Positions 1-8,780 of a stretch of DNA of 64,000 nt are shown one piece after another. The notes below the pieces were generated by a model. The model had not been told where the DNA came from, searched no databases, and saw nothing but the letters and a program-made list of their open reading frames with translations. Within the stretch, counting starts at the first letter, position 1. Every line of letters starts with the position of its first letter. Position numbers and translations under genes: made by a program. The DNA comes from Nocardiopsis mwathae (GTDB lineage: Bacteria; Actinomycetota; Actinomycetes; Streptosporangiales; Streptosporangiaceae): contig NZ_JACHDS010000001.1 of assembly GCF_014201195.1 (NCBI RefSeq), forward strand, positions 2,294,001 to 2,358,000, written 5' to 3'.

Positions 1-932
<932 letters not shown>

Positions 933-1021
933 GGGGCGGTGCCTTTGGCCGGCCCGCCCCGGCAGGACCCCCAGGAACCCCCTGGCACAGCGAGAGGAAC
1001 CGAGAGGAAGGAGTGGTCCGC

Positions 1022-1885
1022 ATGTCAATGGACGGAACCCCGATGGTCGGAATCGTCGGCTCCGGGGTGATGGGTGTCGGCACGGCGCAGAGCCTGGTGC
1101 AGAGCGGCCATGACGTGGTCATGGTCGACCTGAACCAGGAGATCCTGGACCGGGCCGCCGCCGAGCTGGCGCGCAACATGCGGCTCAGCCGCCTGCTGGC
1201 CAAGCCGGGCCAGGAGCAGGCCGTGCCCACCGCGGGCAAGGTCTCCTATGCGGTGGAGTACGACGCGCTGGCCCCCGTGGACTTCGTGATCGAGAACATC
1301 ACCGAGAAGTGGGAGCTGAAGAAGGACCTCTACCCCGTGCTGGACGAGGTGTGCCGGGCGGAGGTCTGCTTCGCCGCCAACACCTCCTGCACGTCCATCA
1401 CCCGGCTGGGGTCGCTGACCGCGCGGCCGGCCCAGGTGATCGGGATGCACTTCATGAACCCGGTCCCGCTCAAGCCCGCGGTCGAGGTGATCATGGGCCA
1501 CCACACCTCCGCCGACACCCTCGACACCGCCAAGGATCTGCTGGCGTCGATGGGCAAGGAGGCGATCGTGGTCAACGACTCGCCCGGCTTCGTCTCCAAC
1601 CGGGTGCTGATGCCCACCATCAACGAGGCGATCTACCTGGTGCAGGAGCAGGTCGCCTCGCCCGCGGAGATCGACCGGCTCTTCGAGCGGTGCTTCGGGC
1701 ACGCGATGGGGCCGCTGCAGACCGCGGACCTGATCGGGGTGGACACCATCCTGCACAGCCTCGAAGTGCTCTACGAGGACTTCAACGACAGCAAGTACCG
1801 CCCCTGCCCGCTGCTGCGCCGCATGGTCGACGCCGGGCTGCACGGCCGCAAGACCGGCCAGGGCTTCTTCACCTACCAGACCTGA
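1022..1885 (+). CDS. fkbK: 3-hydroxyacyl-CoA dehydrogenase family protein of hydroxy/methoxymalonyl-ACP synthesis (FkbK-like)
   Basis: A 287-residue enzyme of the 3-hydroxybutyryl-CoA dehydrogenase family. The N-terminal Rossmann motif is GIVGSGVMGVG. Further landmarks are NTSCTSITRLG, HFMNPVPL (catalytic His-Asn region) and NDSPGFVSNRVLMP, and it ends in the usual HGRKTGQGF motif. In FK520, geldanamycin and zwittermicin clusters this protein oxidises the hydroxyl of the ACP-bound three-carbon unit loaded by FkbH. The ATG at 1022 is preceded by GGAAGGAG eight bases upstream. It is the first gene of a tight four-gene operon, 90 bp after the PKS stop. The precise substrate (glyceryl-ACP) is inferred from the neighbours. 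Confidence 0.9.
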   Translation: MSMDGTPMVGIVGSGVMGVGTAQSLVQSGHDVVMVDLNQEILDRAAAELARNMRLSRLLAKPGQEQAVPTAGKVSYAVEYDALAPVDFVIENITEKWELKKDLYPVLDEVCRAEVCFAANTSCTSITRLGSLTARPAQVIGMHFMNPVPLKPAVEVIMGHHTSADTLDTAKDLLASMGKEAIVVNDSPGFVSNRVLMPTINEAIYLVQEQVASPAEIDRLFERCFGHAMGPLQTADLIGVDTILHSLEVLYEDFNDSKYRPCPLLRRMVDAGLHGRKTGQGFFTYQT

Positions 1886-1912
1886 ACCGACCCGAGTCGA
1901 TTGGGAGCGATG

Positions 1913-2176
1913 ATGACCACAGAGCAGATCACGTCCGCCATCCGCGAGTTCATCCTCGGCCGCTACCCCGAGCTGGAGCTCCGCGACGACGAGGACATCT
2001 TCCGCCTCGGCTTCGTCAACTCGCTGTTCGCGATGGAGCTGGTGCTGTTCATCGAGAGCCACTTCCAGCTCAGCATCCCCAACGAGGAGCTCGCCTTGGA
2101 CGGCTTCCGCACCGTCGACGCCATGGCCGCCCTCGTCGAGCGCACCGCCACCAGCGGTGTCGCGGCCAAGGGGTGA
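1913..2176 (+). CDS. fkbJ: Discrete acyl carrier protein for the alkoxymalonyl unit (FkbJ-like)
   Basis: An 87-residue acyl carrier protein. The phosphopantetheine Ser sits in GFVNSLFAMELV; the Asn before the Ser, in place of the usual Asp, is common in FkbJ-type ACPs. The ATG at 1913 is preferred over the one at 1910 because GGGAG lies five bases before it. This ACP would carry the glyceryl unit while it is oxidised by the flanking dehydrogenases and then donate hydroxymalonate to the PKS. It may be the partner of the AT-defective, ACP-less PKS end just upstream. Pathway role rests on operon context. Confidence 0.9.
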   Translation: MTTEQITSAIREFILGRYPELELRDDEDIFRLGFVNSLFAMELVLFIESHFQLSIPNEELALDGFRTVDAMAALVERTATSGVAAKG

Positions 2177-2181
2177 GGGGC

Positions 2182-3357
2182 GTGACCGATACCCCCGCCA
2201 CCTCCCCCTTCACCCGCGAGCGCTTCCGCGCGTTCGCGGACACCGAGATCGCGCCGCACGCCGCGGAGTTCGACCGGGAGCAGCGCATCCCGACGGAACT
2301 GGTCAAGCGGCTGGCCGCGGAGGGCTTCCTGGGCGCGGTCCTGCCCACCGAGGCGGGCGGCCCCGGGATGGACATGGTGACGTTCGGCGTCCTGCACGAG
2401 GAGGTCGGGCGCGCCTGCTCCTCGGTGCGCAGCCTGCTGACGGTGCACAGCATGGTGGCCTTCGCCGTCAACCGGTGGGGCACCGCCGAGCAGCGGGCGG
2501 CCTGGTTGCCCGGCCTGGCCGACGGCACCGCGCTCGGCGCGTTCTGCCTGACCGAGCCCGGCGCCGGCAGCGACGCCGGGCGGATCGCCGCCACGGCGGA
2601 GCGCACCGGCGGCGGGTTCGTCATCAACGGCACGAAGAAGTGGATCACCGCCGGGCAGACGGCCGACGTCTACCTGGTGTTCGCCAAGGCGCCCAACGGC
2701 ATGTCGGCGTTCCTGGTGGACCGCGCCACTCCGGGGCTGCGGGTGAAGCCACTGCACGACATCATGGGGACCCGCGGCAGCATGCTCGCCGAACTGGAGT
2801 TCCGCGACTGCGAGGTGGGTTCCCGGGCCCTGCTCGGCCCGGAGGGCATGGGCCTGTCGCTGGTGGGCACCGGCGCGCTGGACATCGGGCGCTACAGCGT
2901 GGCGTGCGGGTCGGTGGGCATCTCCCAGGCGTGCGTCGAGGCTTGCGCCGCCCACACCGCGCGGCGGGTGGCCGGTTCGGCGCCGCTGCGCGAACACCAG
3001 CTGATCCGGCGGATGCTCAGCGACATGGTGACCGGCCTGGAGGCCGGCAGGCTGCTGTGCCGACGTGCCGGAGCCCTCAAGGACGAGGGGGACCCCGCGA
3101 CGGTGATGGCCACGTGGACGGCCAAGTACTTCGCGTCGACGGCCGCTGTGAGTGCCGCCTCCGACGCGGTGCAGATCCACGGGGCGAGCGGATTCGGCGC
3201 CGGGGCGGCGGTGGGCCGCTACTACCGGGACGCCAAGGTCATGGAGATCATCGAGGGGAGTTCGCAGATCCAGCAGCTCACGATCGCCGAGCAGGCGTTC
3301 CAGGCGGCCGCGGGTCCGCGCCCTTCCCGGTCCGCAGCTGAGGAGAAGGTGAGATGA
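2182..3357 (+). CDS. fkbI: Acyl-CoA dehydrogenase-like oxidase of alkoxymalonyl-ACP synthesis (FkbI-like)
   Basis: A 391-residue flavin-dependent acyl-CoA dehydrogenase family protein. The family signature CLTEPGAGSDAG lies near residue 120, followed by GTKKWITAGQTADVY and, near the end, QIHGASGFG and YYRDAKVMEIIEGSSQIQQ. In FkbG-K pathways this enzyme takes the ACP-bound unit onward to the malonyl-type extender. The start is GTG 2182; AAGGGG eight bases upstream lies in the end of the ACP gene. The stop overlaps the next start by four bases (ATGA), implying translational coupling to fkbH. Confidence 0.9.
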   Translation: MTDTPATSPFTRERFRAFADTEIAPHAAEFDREQRIPTELVKRLAAEGFLGAVLPTEAGGPGMDMVTFGVLHEEVGRACSSVRSLLTVHSMVAFAVNRWGTAEQRAAWLPGLADGTALGAFCLTEPGAGSDAGRIAATAERTGGGFVINGTKKWITAGQTADVYLVFAKAPNGMSAFLVDRATPGLRVKPLHDIMGTRGSMLAELEFRDCEVGSRALLGPEGMGLSLVGTGALDIGRYSVACGSVGISQACVEACAAHTARRVAGSAPLREHQLIRRMLSDMVTGLEAGRLLCRRAGALKDEGDPATVMATWTAKYFASTAAVSAASDAVQIHGASGFGAGAAVGRYYRDAKVMEIIEGSSQIQQLTIAEQAFQAAAGPRPSRSAAEEKVR

Positions 3358-4469
3358 CGACCGAGCGAACCGAACCGGTGGGCGGCGACGCGGCGGGGCC
3401 GACGCTCGACGACGGCACCCCCGCCAAACCCCGCCAGGGGCGGATCAAGTGCGTGGTGTGGGACCTCGACAACACCGTGTGGGACGGCACCCTGCTGGAG
3501 GACGGCGAGGTCACCGTGCGCCCGGAGGTGGTCGAGGCGATCCGGACCCTGGACGGCCGGGGAATCCTCAACTCGATCGCCAGCCGCAACGACCACGACG
3601 CGGCGATGGAGCGCCTCACAGCGCTGGGGCTGGCCGAGTACTTTCTGTACCCGCAGATCGGCTGGAACCCCAAGTCGTCGAGTATCGCCACCATCGCCGA
3701 GCGGCTCAACCTGGGCATCGACGCGCTGGCGTTCGTCGACGACCAGCCCTTCGAGCTGGCGGAGGTGTCCTTCACCCACCCGGAGGTGATGTGCGTGGAC
3801 ATCGCCGAGCTCCCCGAGGCGCTGGACCGACCCGAACTGGTGCCGCGGTTCATCACCGACGAGTCGCGGCTGCGCCGCCGGATGTACCGGAGCGGGGCCG
3901 AGCGCGAAAGGGTCGAGGAGGAGTTCGAGGGCACCAACGAGGAGTTCCTGGCCTCGCTGGGGATGACGTTCACCGTCGCCCCCGCCCAGGAGGAGGACCT
4001 CAAGCGGGCCGAGGAGCTCACGGTGCGCACCAACCAGCTCAACTCCACGGGCCACACCTTCTCCTACGACGAGCTGGACGCGTTCCGCGGGTCGCCCGAC
4101 CACCTGCTGCTGGTGGCCGACCTGACGGACCGGTTCGGCCCCTACGGCAAGATCGGTCTGGCCCTGGTGGAGAAGGGCGGGCGGCACTGGCGGCTGCGGC
4201 TGCTGCTGATGTCGTGCCGGGTGATGGCGCGCGGTGTGGGCGGCGTGCTGCTCAACCACGTGATGTCGCTGGCACACCGCAGTGGCGCCGGGCTGCGCGC
4301 GGACTTCGTGGAGACCGGGCGCAACCGCCAGATGTACGTCACCTACAAGTTCGCCGGGTTCCGCGAGATCCTGCGGGACGGCGACCGCACGGTCCTGGAG
4401 GCCGACCTGTCGCGGATCCAGGAGCCGCCGGAGCACCTGACGTTCCGGGCGGGACCGGAGGCCGGGTAG
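3354..4469 (+). CDS. fkbH: FkbH-like HAD-superfamily glyceryl transferase/phosphatase
   Basis: A 371-residue FkbH family protein. The N-terminal HAD motif is VVWDLDNTVWDGTL, where the first Asp is the phospho-acceptor, and AFVDDQPFE marks the later HAD motif. The C-terminal half is the GNAT-like part (NQLNSTGHTFSYDEL, DRFGPYGKIG). Family members take 1,3-bisphosphoglycerate, dephosphorylate it and load a glyceryl group on a dedicated ACP. The gene overlaps the acyl-CoA dehydrogenase gene by four bases and is the last of the operon. No FkbG-type O-methyltransferase is visible here, so the product may be hydroxymalonyl-ACP, unless the methyltransferase lies upstream. Confidence 0.92.
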   Translation: MTTERTEPVGGDAAGPTLDDGTPAKPRQGRIKCVVWDLDNTVWDGTLLEDGEVTVRPEVVEAIRTLDGRGILNSIASRNDHDAAMERLTALGLAEYFLYPQIGWNPKSSSIATIAERLNLGIDALAFVDDQPFELAEVSFTHPEVMCVDIAELPEALDRPELVPRFITDESRLRRRMYRSGAERERVEEEFEGTNEEFLASLGMTFTVAPAQEEDLKRAEELTVRTNQLNSTGHTFSYDELDAFRGSPDHLLLVADLTDRFGPYGKIGLALVEKGGRHWRLRLLLMSCRVMARGVGGVLLNHVMSLAHRSGAGLRADFVETGRNRQMYVTYKFAGFREILRDGDRTVLEADLSRIQEPPEHLTFRAGPEAG

Positions 4470-4472
4470 CCG

Positions 4473-4511
4473 GGCGGGCCGCGGCGGACCCCTCGCCCGC
4501 CGCGGCCCGCC
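4473..4511 (+). terminator. GC-rich hairpin terminator after fkbH
   Basis: A perfect 15-bp inverted repeat (4473-4487 with 4497-4511) around a nine-base loop begins three bases after the fkbH stop. There is no T-run, as is usual in actinomycetes. It marks the end of the alkoxymalonyl operon. Confidence 0.7.
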
Positions 4512-4636
4512 TCGCACCGGGGGCCGGGCCGGTGTCCGGTTGGCGCGGGTGTCATGGGATGATCACCGCCCGAGACGCCCTACCAATCGGTAACCACGGC
4601 GTCGACGCCGTTTCCGAGATACGGAGGACCTGCCCT

Positions 4637-5824
4637 ATGCCGCATGAGCCCGTGCCGAGCGCCCCCGCCAGACTCGTCAACGGGGAGGAAGCCCGCACGG
4701 CCCACCCGACCTCATCGATCGACCTGGTCGCCCGCGGGCTGCGGCTCGGGGACCCGGTGGCCGACGCGGTGATCGCCGAGCTCGACGCGCTGGGCCGGGA
4801 GGCCCGCGCGACCCTGGACGCGGGGCTCCGCGACGGCCTGGACTCGCTGGACTCCCCGCCCCCGGCGATCGCGGCCCTGCTGCGCGAGTGCGAGACGCCG
4901 CCCTTCTCCGTCGACACCGACATGCTCACGCGGGGCGACACCACCAGCCTGTCGGTCGACCCGTTCTGGAGCACGATCGCGTTCGCACTGGGTTCCCTGG
5001 TCCACACCTACAGCGCCCCCGGCATCGCCCGTGTGCTCACCGGCACGGGCAAGCTGACCGCGACGGCGGGACGCCGCCTGGCTGAGACCGGGCTCTGGCG
5101 CACCAACGCGATCCTGCCCGGCGGGCTGCTGCGCGGCGCCCAGGGCTACATCGACACCGTGCACGTGCGGCTGCTGCACGCCCGCGTGCGCGCCGGCGCG
5201 CTGCGCCGCGGCTGGGACTCCGACACCTGGGGGACCCCGATCAACCAGACCGACACCGCCCGCACCTGGCTCGACTTCACCGTGATCCCGTATGCGGCAT
5301 TGCGCAGGGTCGGGATCGCCACGACCGCTCAGGAGGAGGCCGAGCTCTACCGCTACTGGGCGCACGTGGCCCACCTGCTCGGCCTCGACCCGGAGTGGTA
5401 CCGGGACGTCACGGACCATGCCGGTGCCGACACCCTGCTGGCGGCGATCGACGCGACCAACGCCGCGCCGGACGACAACGCGCGCCGCCTGGTGGAGGCA
5501 CTGATCGACGTGCTGGCCGAGGGTCCGCTGGGCAAGGCCCTGGGCATGGAGCCGGCCCAGACCCGCATCCTGCTGGCGGCGTTGACCCGGCTGTTCCAGG
5601 GGGAGGCCACCGCCGACGCGCTGGGCATCGAGCCGGTGGACGCGGCCCCGTTCCTGCCGGTGATCGCCATGGGCAACGCCCGCGCCCGGCGCTGGCAGCA
5701 GTTCAGCGCGTCCTCCAGCGAGCTGGCCCTGGTCGAGACGGTCGCCCACCGCCGCCAGGAGTTCGCAGGGCTGGGCCGGACCGAGTACCAGGCGCAGGTG
5801 GACCCCGCGGGCGCCGCGGGGTGA
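4637..5824 (+). CDS. Oxygenase MpaB family protein (DUF2236; latex-clearing-protein related)
   Basis: A 395-residue soluble protein of the MpaB/Lcp (DUF2236) oxygenase family. Recognised features are the N-terminal helix with DPFWSTIAFALGSLVHTYSAP, then VHVRLLHARVRAGAL with the GTPINQTDTARTW motif, which together carry the conserved His residues proposed to hold haem b, and a helical C-terminal half with AMGNARARRW. Lcp, a known member, cleaves polyisoprene oxidatively; most bacterial members are uncharacterised. No signal peptide is evident. GGAGG lies nine bases before the ATG at 4637. It stands alone between the fkbH terminator and a 243-bp spacer. The substrate is unknown. Confidence 0.75.
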   Translation: MPHEPVPSAPARLVNGEEARTAHPTSSIDLVARGLRLGDPVADAVIAELDALGREARATLDAGLRDGLDSLDSPPPAIAALLRECETPPFSVDTDMLTRGDTTSLSVDPFWSTIAFALGSLVHTYSAPGIARVLTGTGKLTATAGRRLAETGLWRTNAILPGGLLRGAQGYIDTVHVRLLHARVRAGALRRGWDSDTWGTPINQTDTARTWLDFTVIPYAALRRVGIATTAQEEAELYRYWAHVAHLLGLDPEWYRDVTDHAGADTLLAAIDATNAAPDDNARRLVEALIDVLAEGPLGKALGMEPAQTRILLAALTRLFQGEATADALGIEPVDAAPFLPVIAMGNARARRWQQFSASSSELALVETVAHRRQEFAGLGRTEYQAQVDPAGAAG

Positions 5825-6067
5825 GGTCGGCCGCGCCGGGCCGGTGGGGCGGGGAGCACGGAGGGTGCCGCACGCACCGGTGATGTCGAGCGGGGAGCGG
5901 CGGCCTGGAATGACGTCTCTGGACCGTGTATGGCGGCGAATGTGATCTTTCGGCGCCGAGATCGAACCGTCCGGGCCGCTGGATCGTGTTCCCGTCTGAG
6001 AGCACTTTGCCTCCTGATAGGAAAAACCGACGATTCTCCCGATCGACATCGAAGGAGCTGGTCCTCC

Positions 6068-6496
6068 ATGTCCCGCCTCGCCCTGAGTGCAGCCGCCCTC
6101 GCCGTCCTCCTCGGGCTGGCCGCATGCGGCACCGACGAGCCGGAGCCCGCCACGCAGGACGACGTCGCCGCCGAGCAGGACGCGGATAACGACACGGCCG
6201 ACGACACCGATGCCGCCACCGACGCCGAAACGATCTCGGTCGACGCCGGTGAGATGTACTTCGAAGGCGTCCCGGACACCGTCCCGGCAGGGACGATCAC
6301 GTTCGAACTGAACAACGTCGGCAACGCGCCGCACGACCTGGTGATCGAGGAGCACGACGACCACACCGTGGCCGAGGTGGGGCCGGGTGAGTCGGCCAGC
6401 GGCACGGTCGAGCTGGAGCCGGGTACCTACACCCTCTACTGCTCGATCGGCAACCACCGCCAGGACGGCATGGAGGTCACGATCACCGTGGAGTAG
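6068..6496 (+). CDS. Cupredoxin-domain lipoprotein (plastocyanin-like blue copper protein)
   Basis: A 142-residue exported lipoprotein. The signal peptide ends in the lipobox LGLAACG, so the mature protein is anchored through Cys 20 or so. A low-complexity Asp/Glu/Thr-rich linker follows, then a single cupredoxin domain. Type-1 copper ligands are visible: His in NAPHDLVIEE, then Cys, His and Met in LYCSIGNHRQDGM (C-x4-H-x4-M spacing). It probably shuttles electrons outside the membrane or binds copper. GAAGGAG precedes the ATG by about ten bases. The next gene encodes a small membrane protein with conserved-looking His residues, which may be a functional partner, although a hairpin separates them. 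Confidence 0.88.
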   Translation: MSRLALSAAALAVLLGLAACGTDEPEPATQDDVAAEQDADNDTADDTDAATDAETISVDAGEMYFEGVPDTVPAGTITFELNNVGNAPHDLVIEEHDDHTVAEVGPGESASGTVELEPGTYTLYCSIGNHRQDGMEVTITVE

Positions 6497-6535
6497 TGCG
6501 ACGGGGTCCACCGGACGCCCGCACTCCCGTGGCCG

Positions 6536-6562
6536 GGCCGGATCGGCTGCGCCGATCCGGCC
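6536..6562 (+). terminator. Hairpin terminator after the cupredoxin gene
   Basis: A perfect 12-bp stem (6536-6547 with 6551-6562) with a three-base loop lies about 40 bp after the cupredoxin stop codon. Confidence 0.6.
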
Positions 6563-6646
6563 GCCCCCTTCGTTCCACCCCGCTCGCACCCCACACCGGC
6601 CGGCCCCGGCCGTCTCCGGCGGCCGGCACGACGGAGGCACCCCGCC

Positions 6647-7069
6647 ATGTCCACGCCCCGGCCCACCCACACCCGCACCTCCTCCCTGCTGTGGCCGCTG
6701 CGCCTCACCGCGCTGCTGCACGCGGCGCTCCTCCTGGTCGAGTTCGTCACCGCCGGCCGCCTGATCATCCAGGACTACTCGGCGCTGCCCCTCCACTCGA
6801 TGGGGGCGGTCGCCGTGCACATCGCCGCCGGACTCCAGGTGCTCGCCGCGGTCCTCCTGTGGCGCCCGGGAGGCGGCCCGCTGTGGCCGACCGCCGTGAG
6901 CGCCGCCGCGCTGGGCGCCGGGATCGCCCAGGCCTATTTCGGCAGCGCGCGCATGCTGGATCTGCACGTCCCCATGGCGATGCTCGTCGTCATCCTGGTG
7001 ACCTGGGTCCTGGCCTGGTGCTGGACGCGATCGTCCGCCCGCACGAACGATCGAGCAGTTTCGGGCTGA
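6647..7069 (+). CDS. Four-helix membrane protein of unknown function
   Basis: A 140-residue protein with four predicted transmembrane helices at roughly residues 15-38, 50-72, 80-100 and 106-126. Histidines occur in or at the edge of helices at positions 25, 50, 58 and 107, a pattern that could ligate haem b between helices 2 and 4; this is a guess. GACGGAGG stands ten bases before the ATG. The arrangement (cupredoxin lipoprotein, then membrane protein) would suit a small membrane electron-transfer or copper-handling pair. I do not recognise a named family with certainty. Confidence 0.7.
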   Translation: MSTPRPTHTRTSSLLWPLRLTALLHAALLLVEFVTAGRLIIQDYSALPLHSMGAVAVHIAAGLQVLAAVLLWRPGGGPLWPTAVSAAALGAGIAQAYFGSARMLDLHVPMAMLVVILVTWVLAWCWTRSSARTNDRAVSG

Positions 7070-7423
7070 ATCGCCCGCAGAAACGGATGTGACGGAAGCG
7101 ACCTCTTTCACTGCCGGTTCGGCATTCGATAGGGTCGCCGCAGTCACTCGGAGAGGTGGCCGGATCGCATCGGGCGATCGGCGCTGGACGGAGGCCCCCA
7201 CGACAGCCCTCCCCGGCGCCGGGGCACACCTCCGCCGAACCGCGCCCCGTATGCCTGAAGCGTGCCGGGCCGCGCCCGGCGGGGTATCCCGAAAGCGCCG
7301 GGCCATCGGGCGGACGGGTGAGAAGCGCACACCACGGGGCTGCCGCACGCGGCCCCGATTCCCGGTTCAGCGCGCCCGACGTGTCCGCCGTCCTCTCGGA
7401 AGGGTGCGGAGAGGGAGGGCCCG
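7070..7423. other. Non-coding spacer of about 350 bp upstream of the zinc-ribbon gene
   Basis: No open frame here has actinomycete codon bias with a ribosome site. The AT-richer stretch at about 7085-7140 (TTCACT then GATAGGG) could be the promoter of the gene at 7424. No RNA gene or long repeat seen. Confidence 0.5.
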
Positions 7424-8551
7424 ATGGCGAAGTCCACGTGGTGGTGCCCACGGTGCGATTTCTACAACAATCTCGACCGCGGCACCTGCCTGAACTGCGG
7501 TGCCGCACACCGTGGGCCGCACACGAGGGAACCGGCGACCGCACCCGCCCCGCCCGGCGCCCCACCGTCCGCCTCCGACACCAGGATGCGGGAGGCGCCC
7601 CCGCCCGCCACGGCGTGGCGGTGCCTGACCTGCGCGAGCGGCAACGACGCCCAGGACCCGTCCTGCCGGTACTGCGGCAGCCGCCGGGCGCACGGTCCCG
7701 CCCCACGCGACCCCCGGTGGGCGCTGAACGTCCCACCCGGGCACGGACCGGGCCGGCAGCGCGCGCCCGGCGACAGCGGCGACCTGCTCGCCGGGGCCGC
7801 CGTCCCGGCCGCCCCTCCCACCGGGCCGACCGGCCCGGATCCCGCCGGCCACCCCCGCGACACCGCGGCGCCCGGGCCAGGCCGGCGCGGCGCCGCCACC
7901 GGCACCGCCCACGGGCCGGACGAACCCGAGCACGCGGAGTCCGGTCGCGGCCGCCACGCACGGTGTGCCTCGGTCCTCGGGGCCCTGCGCCACGGAAGGC
8001 TCGGCCGACGGGCGACCTCCGCGGGCCTGCTCGGCCTGCTCGTCCCGCCCGTGGTCCTGCTGCTGCTCTACGGCTGCGGCCACGACCCCGACGACGCCCC
8101 GGGCCTCGGGGCCGGCGCACCGGGGGCCGGGATCCCCGACCCGGGCGCGGACCCCGGCGCCGGCCACGGCGAGGGGCCCGCCGCCTCCGCACCGCAGGAC
8201 TCCGACTGCCCGTTCCACGTCACCCGCCGGCTGCCGGAGCCGGAGGAGGCCGTGCTCGTCGAGGCGTTCATGTCGGCCGACAAGCAGATCACCCTGTGCC
8301 GCACCGCGAGCGGGAGCCTGTTCTATTACGGGGAGTACTTCGCCGAGCCGGAGAACGGGACGCTCGTGCCCGCCGAGACCACCGACGACGGCTACACCGC
8401 CGAGAGCGGCCCCTACCGCTACGAGATCGTCGGCGACGAGGTCATCGTGTTCCGGCAGGGCGAAGAGCTCTCCCGGGACCTGCTCATGCCGCTCGCCCCG
8501 CCCGGGTCGACGCCCCCGGGCACCGGATCCGACCACAGCGTGACCTCCTGA
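7424..8551 (+). CDS. Membrane protein with two RanBP2-type zinc ribbons and an exported domain
   Basis: A 375-residue protein. The N-terminus carries two RanBP2-type zinc fingers: WWCPRCDFYNN with CLNCG (residues about 6-27), and WRCLTCASGND with CRYCG (about 66-87). A Pro/Gly/Ala-rich disordered linker runs to about residue 185. One transmembrane helix follows (LLGLLVPPVVLLLLYGCG, about 205-223), then a second disordered stretch and a compact domain of about 100 residues starting at DCPFHVTRRLPE, probably outside the cell. GAGGGAGG precedes the ATG. It probably senses something in the cytoplasm and acts outside, or the reverse; no function can be named. It is a single-gene unit. Confidence 0.75.
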   Translation: MAKSTWWCPRCDFYNNLDRGTCLNCGAAHRGPHTREPATAPAPPGAPPSASDTRMREAPPPATAWRCLTCASGNDAQDPSCRYCGSRRAHGPAPRDPRWALNVPPGHGPGRQRAPGDSGDLLAGAAVPAAPPTGPTGPDPAGHPRDTAAPGPGRRGAATGTAHGPDEPEHAESGRGRHARCASVLGALRHGRLGRRATSAGLLGLLVPPVVLLLLYGCGHDPDDAPGLGAGAPGAGIPDPGADPGAGHGEGPAASAPQDSDCPFHVTRRLPEPEEAVLVEAFMSADKQITLCRTASGSLFYYGEYFAEPENGTLVPAETTDDGYTAESGPYRYEIVGDEVIVFRQGEELSRDLLMPLAPPGSTPPGTGSDHSVTS

Positions 8552-8780
8552 CGGCGGAGCGCACGCCCAGGGGCGCGCTGCGGCCCTTCCCCGGCCGGCC
8601 GCGGGCACCGGGTTTGCCGAATCGTCATGGACACGCATCAGGAACCGCCCTCCACCGGACGCAACGTGCCGTACGGTCATGATCCGGAAATCCATCCACC
8701 CGGGTTCGGCGGTGCGGACGGCGTCGCGGACCCGTTTCCCCCACAACGGGTGGCCAGACCACCCTTGGAACGGAGACCTT

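Noticed and set aside
4712-7348. Open frame of 878 codons on the minus strand
   Set aside because: It is the antisense shadow of the MpaB-type and cupredoxin genes; composition is Arg/Gly/Ala/Pro-rich with no recognisable domain and no ribosome site. Long antisense frames are expected at this GC content.
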